NCBI GenBank assembly: GCA_034096865.1
Contig: JAWQFJ010020122.1
Location: 20,001 to 84,000, forward strand
From: Theodoxus fluviatilis
Taxonomy: Eukaryota; Mollusca; Gastropoda; Cycloneritida; Neritidae
Direction of reading: 5' to 3'
DNA: 64,000 nt
The notes under the pieces were generated by a model. It did no database searches. It was not told where the DNA came from and saw nothing but the letters and a program-made list of their open reading frames with translations. The position numbers and the translations under genes are program-made. Position 1 is the first letter of the stretch. Each line of letters starts with the position of its first letter. Shown here one piece after another: positions 39,068-46,950 of the stretch.

Positions 39068-41961
39068 TTCTTCGTGACGGTCAAAAGTTCAGTTCCAGGC
39101 TTTGAAAAATCATAGTTTTTCCCTGACCATCGTAGCATCGTAGCAAGCACGGCGAAATCGTAGCATGCTACGCCTAAATCGTAGCACTTGGCAGCTCTGG
39201 TGATGTGACCACATGCAAAGCAGATGGGGATGGGTTTGAGTTGGCTTGGGGTTCGACTGTTGGAGAGGTCGGGGACACGTTTGAACTGAAGGCGATACAT
39301 TTCAAATGTGAAGATTTGCAAGCCGAGAGTGAGGAAGAAGAAGAGGATGATCAACATGCAGCACAAGTTTCTGATGCATTTCAATTACATCTGGTTCACG
39401 TTAGGGGCACCGATGGTTGGTCACATGATACTGACACTAGAAGGACAGACAATCTCATATCAGCCATATCTTCACTGGTAAGTCAATGCTTTTCTTTACC
39501 TAATTCCAAGAGAAGTTAAGTCAAAATTGTCCAAAGGGAATATCCGCTGTCTGTTCGCACACTTATTTCCAAGTCGAGTAGGTTTAATTTGGTTTCCACG
39601 AGAAATAAAAAGTTATAAAAAAAAAGTTATTGCCGACCTACCTACCCTATTTTTTTTTTTGCTATGTTACCTTAACCACACCAATTTTTTTTTTGGCCCG
39701 ATGATAATGATGATGATGATTACGACAATGATGATGAACAGCACTACTGATATTCTTCCCTCTAGAGCAATGGACATGAGTGCCTACTCACCTGGAACAT
39801 CTGTTCTCCGTCGGAGCCTTTCTGTGAGGAGCTGGAGGCTTTGGCCTTGGGCTTCTCCTCGTCCTGCTTCTTCTCCTGCTTCTTCTCCTGCTTCTCTGGC
39901 TTTCTCTTCTTTGCCTTGGGCTGCAGCACAGCGGTTGGTACTCAACTATCAACAAGACTGACAGAGCACAATGAAGTAAATAGATGTGCGTATCTGCCAC
40001 TTTCTTGATAGCAGCAGGGAGCAACAGTAGCAGTTTTCTGGCAGGATGAAGTTTTCAGACAAAACCAGTTTCTGGTGGGTAAATCTATAAAGCAATTTTG
40101 TAACAAAGTTAATACAGCTAGTGCAGTAACACTACAGTGTTTTTACAAAAGCAACCCATCATCTGTATGCTTTATGGTTGTACCCATTTTCAAGTTTGTC
40201 CTTTTTCAATGGCTCCAGTAACATGATGAATACTCTAATAACTACCTGAGAGTCCAACACTTTGCAGGTTGAACAGCCTACACAAACATGACATTGGCAC
40301 TATCAAAGGTGGATGTTTCTGGTGTAGATGTGCTCCCTGCTCTCTGCCACATGTACAGACTTGTACATACATGGATACACATTCCTGGCACATGTACAGA
40401 CTTGTACATACATGGATACACATCCCTGGCACATGTACAGACTTGTACATACATGGATACACATCCCTGGCACATGTACAGGATACACATCCCTGGCACA
40501 TGTACAGACTTGTACATACATGGATACACATCTCTGACACATGTACAGACTTGTACATACATGGATACACATCCCTGGCACATGTACAGACTTGTACATA
40601 CATGGATACACATCCCTGGCACATGTACAGACTTGTACATACATTGATACACATCTCTGACACATGTACAGACAAGTTTGTACATGTATACATGGATACA
40701 CATCCCTGGCACATGTACAGACTTGTACGGATACACATCCCTGGCACATGTACAGGATACACATCCCTGGCACATGTACAGACTTGTACGGATACACATC
40801 CCTGGCACATGTACAGGATACACATCCCTGGCACATGTACAGACTTGTACATACATGGATACACATCTCTGACACATGTACAGACTTGTACATACATGGA
40901 TACACATCTCTGACACATGTACAGACTTGTACATACATGGATACACATCTCTGACACATGTACAGACTTGTGTATATACATGAATGCACATCTCTGACAC
41001 ATGTACAGACTTGTACATACATGGATACACATCTCTGACACTTGTACAGACTTGTACATACATGAATACACATTCCTGACACATGTACAGACTTGTACAT
41101 ACATGGATACACATCCCTGACACATGTATAGACTTGTACATGTATGTATACATGGATACACATTCCTGACACATGTTCAGACTTGTACATACATGGATAC
41201 ACATCTCTGACACATGTACAGACTTGTACATACATGGATACACATCTCTGACACATGTACAGACTTGTATACATGGATACACATTCCTGGCACATGTACA
41301 GACTTGTACATACATGGATACACATTCCTGGCACATGTACAGACTTGTACATACATGGATATACATCTCTGACACATGTACAGACTTGTACATACATGAA
41401 TACACATCTCTGACACTTGTACAGACTTGTACATATACATGAATACACATCTCTGACACATGTACAGACTTGTACATACATGGATACACATTCCTGGCAC
41501 ATGTACAGACTTGTACATACATGGATACACATTCCTGACACATGTACAGACTTGTACATACATGGATACACATCTCTGACACATGTACAGACTTGTACAT
41601 ACATGGATACACATCTCTGACACATGTACAGACTTGTACATACATGGATACACATCTCTGACACTTGTACAGACTTGTACATACATGAATACCTATCTCT
41701 GACACATGTACAGACTTGTACATACATGGATACACATTCCTGGCACATGTACAGACTTATACATACATGGATACACATTCCTGACACATGTACAGACTTG
41801 TACATACATGGATACACATCTCTGACACATGTACAGACTTGTACATACATGAATACCTATCTCTGGCACATGTACAGACTTGAACATTCAGACACACATA
41901 CCTCTGAGTCAGACCCCGATTCCTCAGATGAAGACGAGACGAATTCCTTGGACTTTGGCAT
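26227..41961 (-). CDS. SUB1: SUB1/PC4, RNA polymerase II coactivator p15 (complete)
   Basis: Four exons join exactly in frame on the minus strand: 41961-41902, 39920-39792, 36754-36649 and 26312-26227, giving 381 nt, 126 aa plus TGA. Human PC4 is 127 aa. Layout: a Ser/acidic start MPKSKEFVSSSSEESGSDSE; a Lys-rich region (residues 21-60, with KKRKPEKQEKK); then the single-stranded DNA binding and dimerisation domain from about residue 61 (MFQ, then RYATVSEFRGKVMVSIREYY, KPGKKGITL, MDQWTRLKDQIEDIDKAV). PC4 binds melted or single-stranded DNA in the nucleus and bridges activators to the basal machinery. The N-terminal Ser cluster is the CK2-type regulatory segment in relatives. The ATG is fixed by the conserved MPKSKE start. 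A possible acceptor (CATAAAG) 15 bases upstream suggests a separate non-coding 5' exon. Confidence 0.96.
26470..26755. repeat. 44-bp tandem repeat
   Basis: About six copies of a unit around AGTGTTACCATAAAGCTAAA and AGTGCTTTGAAAG, with one partial duplication of AGCTAAAAAAAAGCTTTGAAAG. It lies in SUB1 intron 3 close to the last exon. Confidence 0.85.
26801..27147 (+). mobile_element. DIRS-related short element with inverted ends
   Basis: Left arm TTGAAGAAATTTAAACTAAT...ATGTTTTCCTGACATAC is mirrored at 27103-27147 and continues after the Kolobok insertion at 30681-30690. Positions 26847-27051 are nearly identical, inverted, to the right end of the DIRS element (35491-35697). They include a TATAAA (27013-27018). 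It is therefore a deletion derivative of the same family that kept only the promoter-bearing end. The Kolobok element landed in its right terminal repeat. Confidence 0.75.
27723..29840 (+). CDS. Kolobok / Mutator-like DDE transposase, intact
   Basis: A 705-codon ORF with no stop or frameshift. Layout: a basic N-terminus (MPRRDAKKF, KKPKKKRKTK); a Ser/Ala-rich linker with an internal duplication (GDSAVTTLESIETTPGAA / SDSATSALAFIESASGAA); a zinc ribbon C191-x2-C194 ... C218-x2-C221; a conserved GYDINRRLVVA block; then the catalytic core. Likely acidic triad: D330 (SFDGSWQKRG), D452 (SKMDCVNHVTK) and E598 (NSNECFHSLVW). This resembles the Pfam Mutator-like transposase domain of uncharacterised animal proteins. 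The role would be cut-and-paste transposition at TTAA. Start chosen at ATG 27723, with the basic MPRR...K start typical of the family. The C-terminus is a Lys/Arg-rich coiled coil (about residues 640-690). Confidence 0.85.
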   Translation: MPRRDAKKFATLHRFGKKPKKKRKTKVDLSTVSGAGNSTAIASISIDTAPRASGDSAVTTLESIETTPGAAVSRLLASSSSAQKRRHGVETDLCPDSGARESTALASSSTSTEDAPLASSDSATSALAFIESASGAADVAKAIASSSSESVPTSAKKLRLFESETREPVCDDENVIVSMSMMNKLVSVFRCRDCDQPLTVTKNQSAMFGSASKLKVFCSACGNTITAVRTSPKTGTLHNGYDINRRLVVAATSIGIGFTQLRRFFALMNMPPPMHLKTWQLYQKTLHSGVHRAADRHLQEAAEQVRLMYLQLKISQPTPEGRLDIAVSFDGSWQKRGRTSHNGIAAVIEIYSGLVVDFVTLSNYCHGCELGPEPDTAQFEEWHRNHKKDCQKNVHCSSQAMEVEAALILWRRSEALHNFRYMEMLGDGDGKAHARVNAAKVYGEGVLVSKMDCVNHVTKRMGTALRNLVEKRKAQHAPIGGRGKLTDQRIAKLTSYYGKAIKEHPGDLDGMVNAVWASFFHTLSTDDDPHHDRCPASSPDRRSWCFHKRAQEDDRLPPTHPHPLPRDIAEALVPLYKRLGDPQLLQRCLAGKTQNSNECFHSLVWRLCPKERWAGLRTVDTAVAICIQRFNKGSSAHQDVLDELELLGELAVQNARKEDEERVKKAVRKSTKQAQARRARLEEAHRAERQRLMNQEGVLYSPGLD
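29841..30676. other. Kolobok 3' non-coding region
   Basis: AT-rich sequence between the transposase stop and the right terminal repeat. No second gene is seen. Confidence 0.6.
30864..31457 (-). pseudogene. DIRS tyrosine recombinase
   Basis: Read on the minus strand. The upstream piece has VLVTLASARRIGDIHALRG, the region around the first catalytic Arg. The last piece, near 31020-30864, reads ASRTHEIRKVATSV, then LMRAAFWRSDCVF and the CHYLRDV stop. H-E-I-R, the W and the final Y are the expected catalytic residues of the C-terminal half. Stops and frame changes between about 31160 and 31040 show decay. The YR would integrate circular cDNA in this retroelement class. Confidence 0.8.
31662..32330 (-). 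pseudogene. DIRS RNase H and connection region
   Basis: The minus strand encodes YLFTDASRTGWRGH and INFLEMKAIFRSLQ, both RNase H-like. GDNVTCLSYLRHQGG and NVLADHLSRRDQVLPTEW follow, then VDLFATRFNMRLPCYFSPM. This order is characteristic of DIRS pol. At least two frame changes (near 32100 and 31960) split it. Confidence 0.85.
32331..32875 (-). pseudogene. DIRS reverse transcriptase with palm domain deleted
   Basis: The minus strand has the N-terminal finger region (PFNPENVKVLEEEVASLL, GSPGFYSRIFAVAKHSGGFR, LDLSRLNRSV). It then jumps, after EMPFKMESSRSVRDAQDR, straight to the thumb-like segment (LQSLVDLLSHLRG, YRTLLSLLGKMESMATLLPL). The catalytic YxDD part of about 150 residues that normally lies between is absent. 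One extra T near 32583 also shifts the frame. A (GT)n run at 32823-32842 lies upstream. Confidence 0.82.
33080..34440. repeat. GC-rich imperfect tandem repeat of about 174 bp
   Basis: GACCGGCCCGAACGG-type blocks recur at 33933, 34107 and 34281 with 174-bp spacing. More diverged relatives lie around 33080-33330 and 33700-33800. The unit includes GCGTCCCGTAGCAACGCTGT and CTTTCGGAAGCGCAGGGG. It fills the gag-like region of the DIRS element. Open frames across it are Pro/Arg-rich and not conserved in phase. Confidence 0.75.
34441..35400 (-). pseudogene. DIRS gag-like region, degraded
   Basis: The minus strand shows a possible start MADLSNAVRVRGVRGNGVDT near 35115. It is soon followed by a stop and then Ser/Ala-rich open segments (PAAGPAFALSAGAVGSAGFS). 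By position it should be the gag-like ORF. I find no diagnostic motif. Confidence 0.4.
36090..36415. mobile_element. hAT-like MITE, copy 1
   Basis: A 326-bp element starting CAGACCTGCCAACCC and ending GTAGCAGGTCTG. It is flanked by the 6-bp direct repeat ATCACT (36084-36089, 36416-36421). It contains GCGTAGCAGCGTAGCAAGCA-type repeats and G-runs. Ends and internal parts match copy 2 at 38703-39199. Confidence 0.85.
36649..36754 (-). CDS. SUB1: SUB1 exon 3
   Basis: Acceptor TCTGTTCCAG, then LSRNRYATVSEFRGKVMVSI and REYYDAGGDLKPGKKG. The donor, G|GTGGGC, is in phase 1. It encodes the beta-sheet core of the PC4 single-stranded DNA binding domain, with the conserved Arg, Lys and aromatic residues. 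Confidence 0.96.
37249..37322. repeat. (ATG)n microsatellite
   Basis: ATGATG/ATAATG repeats directly abutting GTTGTGGTTAGAGTAACC, the end of a MITE family seen elsewhere in this window. The sequence from 37330 to 38100 in SUB1 intron 2 shows no convincing gene. Confidence 0.85.
38110..38410. mobile_element. GTTGTGGTTAC-type MITE ends around an (ATG)n microsatellite
   Basis: CATGTTATCTTAACCACAAC, then a G-run and about 34 ATG units at 38189-38292. GGGGCCAAAAAA...GTGTGGTTACGTAACCC and CCTACCCTATTCTGGGGCG follow. These are facing ends of the same MITE family as at 42179-42522 and 57154-57548, with a microsatellite grown between them. Confidence 0.65.
38527..39486 (+). pseudogene. Unidentified split ORF interrupted by a MITE
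   Basis: The plus strand has ATG at 38527 (MACRDRLVATVTSKC, then NKQISAYPETASMMEVF). After removing the MITE at 38703-39199, the sequence resumes GYGDVTTCKADGDGFELAW, then VGDTFELKAIHFKCEDLQAE and an acidic EEEEEDD stretch, up to TCACTG|GTAAGT. One frameshift lies near the AAAAAAA at 38665. It could be an exon of a gene fragment or a transposon ORF on the strand opposite SUB1, in SUB1 intron 2. I do not recognise the family. Confidence 0.4.
38703..39199. mobile_element. hAT-like MITE, copy 2
   Basis: A 497-bp element starting CAGAGCTGCCAACCC and ending TTGGCAGCTCTG. It is flanked by the 6-bp direct repeat GTGATG (38697-38702, 39200-39205). It contains two G homopolymers (about 38825-38838 and 38887-38915) and a (GT)n run at 38993-39063. 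It interrupts the split ORF at 38527-39486. Confidence 0.88.
39792..39920 (-). CDS. SUB1: SUB1 exon 2
   Basis: Acceptor GTGCTGCAG, then PKAKKRKPEKQEKKQEKKQD, KASSSSQKGSDGEQMFQ, donor CAG|GTGAGT. A 129-bp phase 0/0 exon carrying the Lys-rich regulatory region of PC4. The EKQEKKQEKK repetition is a small in-frame duplication. Confidence 0.95.
40345..41885. repeat. 41-bp satellite array in SUB1 intron 1
   Basis: About 37 copies of a 41-bp unit (ACATGTACAGACTTGTACAT...). Some copies carry an extra 12-20 bp or are shortened. The unit contains the palindromes ACATGT and TTGTACAT. The 41-bp length makes all three frames pass through a 41-residue repeat. This explains the very long Cys/Met-rich open frames on the minus strand, which are not genes. 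The array ends about 15 bases from the SUB1 exon 1 donor. Confidence 0.96.
41902..41961 (-). CDS. SUB1: SUB1 exon 1 (coding start)
   Basis: ATG at 41961-41959 codes MPKSKEFVSSSSEESGSDSE, with donor GAG|GTATGT. The MPKSKE start and the Ser cluster followed by acidic residues are conserved in animal PC4. The stretch 41962-42178 upstream would be 5' UTR or promoter. I see no clear TATA box there. Confidence 0.95.
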
Positions 41962-42178
41962 ATTTGGGTGATTTTCCTTTATGAAACAAAGAACAAACAT
42001 ACACTAAAGGTGCTGCTGGCTGAATGCATAAAATCCTGGAGTCTGGTTAACTTTGTTCCCTTAATTGAGGTACAGTGCATAAAACAGAACAAAACTAAGC
42101 AGACAAATATCCATAACCTAGAAAAAAAGGCACTTCCATCTGCTTAAGATGATGAAGATGAAGGTAAAATACAGTATG

Positions 42179-42522
42179 CCAAAACAAAAAATAGTTGTGA
42201 CCGGGGTAACATGGCTAAATAAGAAGGGGCAGAGGTTGGGGAGGGTCACATGGTAGGTCAGCCTGAACTTTTCCCCCCCTCTTTTTTCTTCTTATTTTTA
42301 GAAGAGGCAATATTCAATAAAAACCAAACTTTCTTTCACTGAAAACACTTTTTAAAACTTAGTGGATTTCTTGAGTGCTCATATGGCATGGAAGATGGGA
42401 CAGCACACGTTCTTTTAGTTACCATCAATTTTTCTTTAGGCATGATTAAAAAAAATAGTTAAGGATCAGCAGAAAAAGATAGGATTGGTTGGGTTACCAT
42501 AACTACAACTTTTATTGTTGGT
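42179..42522. mobile_element. GTTGTGGTTAC-type MITE
   Basis: Ends CCAAAACAAAAAATAGTTGT and ACTACAACTTTTATTGTTGG form an imperfect inverted repeat of about 35 bp, including GGGTAACATGG / GGGTTACCAT. It lies just upstream of SUB1 exon 1. The following 42523-42825 shows nothing recognised. Confidence 0.75.
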
Positions 42523-42825
42523 TGCCTTATTTCTTCATCATACAGATTACAGTCCTCTGTACCTTAAGTCAAAGACAAGCTGTTTAAGAATGACAGGTAT
42601 GAACATACTAAGGGTCTACAGGTGCCGCAAGCTGAAGAGCACTGTGCCTAGACTGCACAGCATTTCTTTTAGAAATCTCTTGTGTTACGAAGACAAAGAA
42701 GAATAGAATGACAGCTCAGATTTCCTATTAAAGTCTTTGTCAGATGAAATCCTCACAGGTGATGAACATGGAAAGAATGAAATGGATGGAGAAAGGGTGA
42801 ATGTTGATTTTACTAATTTTACTGA

Positions 42826-42978
42826 CTACACTAGCAGTAGCATGCCTGCATTTTTCTCCCTACACTAGCAGTAGCATGCATACATGTATTTTATTCACTA
42901 CACTAGCAGTAGCATGCATGTATTTTATTCACTACACTAGTAGTAGCATGCATGTATTTTACTCACTACACTAGCAGT
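42826..42978. repeat. 34-bp satellite, left block
   Basis: Four to five copies of CACTACACTAGCAGTAGCAT followed by GCATGTATTTTATT. The same satellite continues at 53428, after a 10-kb stack of insertions. Confidence 0.9.
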
Positions 42979-43494
42979 ACATTCCGATTTTTTGAGCGGA
43001 CTGCACACTGCTGACGTTGAAGGCTGGACAGGGGCTTCTTCAGCTTTCTTGGTGGCTCTCTTATCCTTCTTTCTGTCTCTGTCCTTTTTCCGCCGCCACC
43101 AACTTTTCTTGGGTGTCTCTCGCTTTCTTGATTCTTGACGCAGGAGCCTGCTGTGCTCCCGCCTCTCCTCCTCGGTCATGTCCTTTGGACGTTTCCGTGG
43201 AATGAGACTGTCACCACTGATGCTGGTATTCTGGCTGGTACGGGTTCTGCGAGTTGTAGCATTGGATTTTTTCCTCGCGTGGAAAGCTTTGGCTCTTTGT
43301 CTCTCTTTCTCTTTGAAGTTTTGTATTTCCTGACGGAGGATCCGAGTCTGTGGTTCTGTCGCCCATCTTGACTTTCTTTGATCCCGATTCTTCTGTGCCC
43401 GCTCGCGTGCTTTTCTCAGGTACTCTTCATACTTTTCAGGGTCATTTTCCTTCAATGACTGGCGATATTTTTTGTATTTGGAGGGGTTGGACAT
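42979..43494 (-). pseudogene. Basic coiled-coil ORF start, element-associated, 3' truncated
   Basis: ATG at 43494-43492. It encodes [40 protein letters not shown] and several more Lys/Arg-rich helical segments ([35 protein letters not shown]) up to the satellite at 42978, where the frame runs into repeat DNA. The [24 protein letters not shown] module recurs in uncharacterised mobile-element proteins of invertebrates (family recall, not searched). No catalytic domain is left. Function unknown. Confidence 0.55.
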
Positions 43495-43532
43495 TTTTAA
43501 CACACTGAGGAATCCATCTTTGAGACCGCAGA

Positions 43533-43830
43533 GTTGGATGGATGGATGGATGGATGGATGGATGGATGGATGGGCGAATAGGTGGATGGACGAGTGGATG
43601 GATGGATGGATGGATGGATGGATGGATGGATGGATGGATGGATGGATGGATGGATGGATGGATGGATAGATGGATGGGTGAATGGATGAATGGATGGATG
43701 GATGGGCGAATAGGTGGATGGACGAGTGGATGGATGGATGGATGGATGGATGGATAGATGACTGGAGGGAGGGAGGGACGGACGGACGGACGGACGGGTG
43801 GATGGATGGGTGGATGGGTGGGTAGGTGGA
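43533..43830. repeat. (TGGA)n microsatellite
   Basis: TGGATGGA tetranucleotide array with TGGGCGAATAGGTGGATGGA interruptions that are duplicated, followed by GGGAGGGA and CGGACGGA runs. It lies directly upstream of the basic ORF. Confidence 0.97.
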
Positions 43831-44989
43831 TGCAACTTTAAAATCGCTGGAGATTCTGAAAACGAGCAAATCACGCTTGGCAGGTTTCACAATCTGATAG
43901 TGTTGAGAACATGGCTGAGAAAAGTCGGGAATTTTTGACAAACTGTACCAATTTTGACTTCTTTTTGTCAACCAAATGGAAAAAGCAGCTATTCTAAATT
44001 AAGAATTATACATGGTTTGTTCATCAATGTTGTTTTTGTTGACTTTTTGAGCGTGTGATTGGTGGTGAACGTTAAAATCCGGACAGACGCAATTTCCTTC
44101 CTGGCCTGCAAATGCCTCGAGTCAATGTAATAAAAACAGAAGTCAGGACCTTTAACGTAATATCGGATGGTCAAGTCGTTTGAATAACGGTTCCACCTAC
44201 ATATCAATGTCACAAAACACGAAGGGACGGGCTTAAGTTTGGTAGAAATCGAAGAAAAAGAAGAAAATAAGAAGTACCGGAAGCTGTCTGTCCGCTAAAT
44301 CGCGCCACTCTGAGGATAAATAAATGGCTATTTTCTCCACCTAAAATGCCATTCTTGATTTTTGGGGGGGATGAAATCGATGTTTGGTGGTGTGTAGTTT
44401 TGATAAAAGCCGGCAAGCACACCACTTGAAGGTAAAATACGGCTCTGGAGTCTTTCTTACAGATTGCCGACTCGCTTCTGTCCGCGTGATCAACATTCGC
44501 AACTTCGCTTTTCTTGTGTATAATACATCTTTCCAAACCGAATGTGACGTTTTACACGCTCTACACAGGTTAGAATGGCGCCATAGAACATGCGGGATAG
44601 CTTAGTTCACGAAGTTTCGATCTCTTTGTTCTCGAGCCAAGGCGATTTCATCTGTCTGTCCGTAGTGTTCGCAACCCTAACGTTCGCAACCCTAAACTAA
44701 GCTTAAAATTGGGCTAGTCCACTGTTGCGGCACCCCTCTCGCTCAAGCTATTTTTAGAATGCCGTTGTCTCTCAACCGCTGCTCAGCAGTTTGGAATGCT
44801 CTCGCAGGGGGTGTTGGGTCAAGAGTACGCAGGTGCTGAGTACGCCGATTTCACTACCCTACCTCAAAACAGAGCATCGCAGAAACACGTTTCACCGTTT
44901 TTAGTGCCTTTTGGTCGAGTTTTGCTGTATCTGTCAGCAATGTTCAACCACCACACGATCGACACAGCGACGCACGCTAACAGATTTCC

Positions 44990-45184
<195 letters not shown>

Positions 45185-46950
45185 ACACACGCATGCACGC
45201 ACACACACACTTTTGGTAAATTAGTTGTAGATGTTCGTTTTTTAAATGTACAATGCAAATGTGTTGTGGAGACTCTCCAGACATCATTTGTGTTAAACTC
45301 AAAACTTGATTTTTGAAGATTTTTTTACGAAGTAGCAAAGGCTGTGTGCCCCCTTAAAGCCTGCATATATGCATTTCTGATTGCTTTTCTATGGCCATAA
45401 GTTAGGTTGTACTGAAATTGAAGAAGTTTGGGATTGTTTTCCTTGAAGCAAGTAACTGCGAGTTTGACCCCGTTTTTGAATTGGGGGGGGGGGGGGGGGG
45501 GGGTTCGTTTGAGTCCACCCATGTCATTGTGATTGAGTCAAATATCTATCTGTTGTGTGGATATGATTTATAGATGTTTGGTTTTCAATTTTAGAATGAT
45601 TTCTTTATCTAGTGATGACTCCTGAGGTATACAGGAAACGGTAAAGACAGAATTATTCTAAATTTAGCGTCATTTATCTGTCAACCATCCTTCTGATCAA
45701 TGTTGTCACTTTTATTGCAAGTTTACTACTTTTCTTAAGGTGTACATAGTGTATGTTAAAGATGATTGTCATTGGTTGCTTCCAAACAACATTTTGTAGC
45801 AGTTATGATGCACTGAAGTTGTAAAAGCATTTTTTGTGGTTTCAGGATATAGCGTCTTTGAACATCAATAACTTTGGAAATAAGTATGTTCATATACATT
45901 TTTTTACTGTTTTAGGTAGAAAAAAAGTTGAACTCTTTGTGCAAACTGTTTTTGGGCCCCTGGTTGACTTTTTATTTTTTATGAATCATTGGGTGTAGAG
46001 GAAAACTGCAGTATGCAATACCGTGAAACCTGCTGCTTCCGATTCCTGAGTCATTTGTGTTTATTGAATCTCTTGCGAGACACAGTGTGTCTATTTTTGT
46101 CCCGACTCAAAGCGGGAACTCGTACGCCTTGAACGTTCGCAACGCTGTCTGTCCACGTTTCAACATTCGCAACGCCGTCTGTGTTGCGAACGTTGAGGTT
46201 GCGAACTCTACGGACAGACAGATGAAATCGCCTTGGCTCGAGAACAAAGATATCGAAACTAAGTGAACTAAGCTATCCCGCATGTTCTATGGTGCCATTC
46301 TAACCTGTGTAGAGTGAGTAAAACGTCACATCCCGTTTGGAAAGATGTGTATTAACACAAGAAAAGCGAAGTTGCGAATGTTGATCACGCGGACAGAAGC
46401 GAATCGGCAATCTGTAAGAAAGACTCCAGAGCCGTATTTTACCTTCAAGTGGTGTGCTTGCCGGCTTTTATCAAAACTACACACCAACAAACATCATTTT
46501 CATCCCCCCCCAAAATCAAGAATGGCATTTTAGGTGGAGAAAATAGCCATTTATTAATCCTCAGAGTAGCGCGCTTTAGCGGACAGACAACTTCCGGTAC
46601 TTCTTATTTTCTTCTTTTTCTTCAATTTCTACCAAACTTAAGCCCGCCCCTTCGTGTTTCGTGACATTGATATGTAGGTGGAACCGTTATTCAAACAACT
46701 TGATCATCCGATATTACGTTAAAGGTCCTGACTTCTGTTTTTATTACATTGACTCCATAGGTGTCAAGTACTTTTAGTGTTTTGTCATGAGATTTTGCAT
46801 GATTTGTCATGAGATTGATCACTTTGTCATGAGATTCGCGCGGCAATGAAACAAAACTCGTGAAAACGGCAAAATATGTGGGGGGTTTTCTTTATTACAC
46901 AAGCACATGTATACTGCTAATATAAAATAGTACTGTACATCACTCATTAA

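Noticed and set aside
40235..41887. Very long minus-strand open frames (up to 515 aa), Cys/Met/Val-rich
   Set aside because: They are the translation of a 41-bp tandem array. All three frames are open because none of the unit phases has a stop, and the SUB1 exons show the region is an intron.
43472..43874. WMDG / HPSI repeat proteins
   Set aside because: Translation of the TGGA microsatellite.
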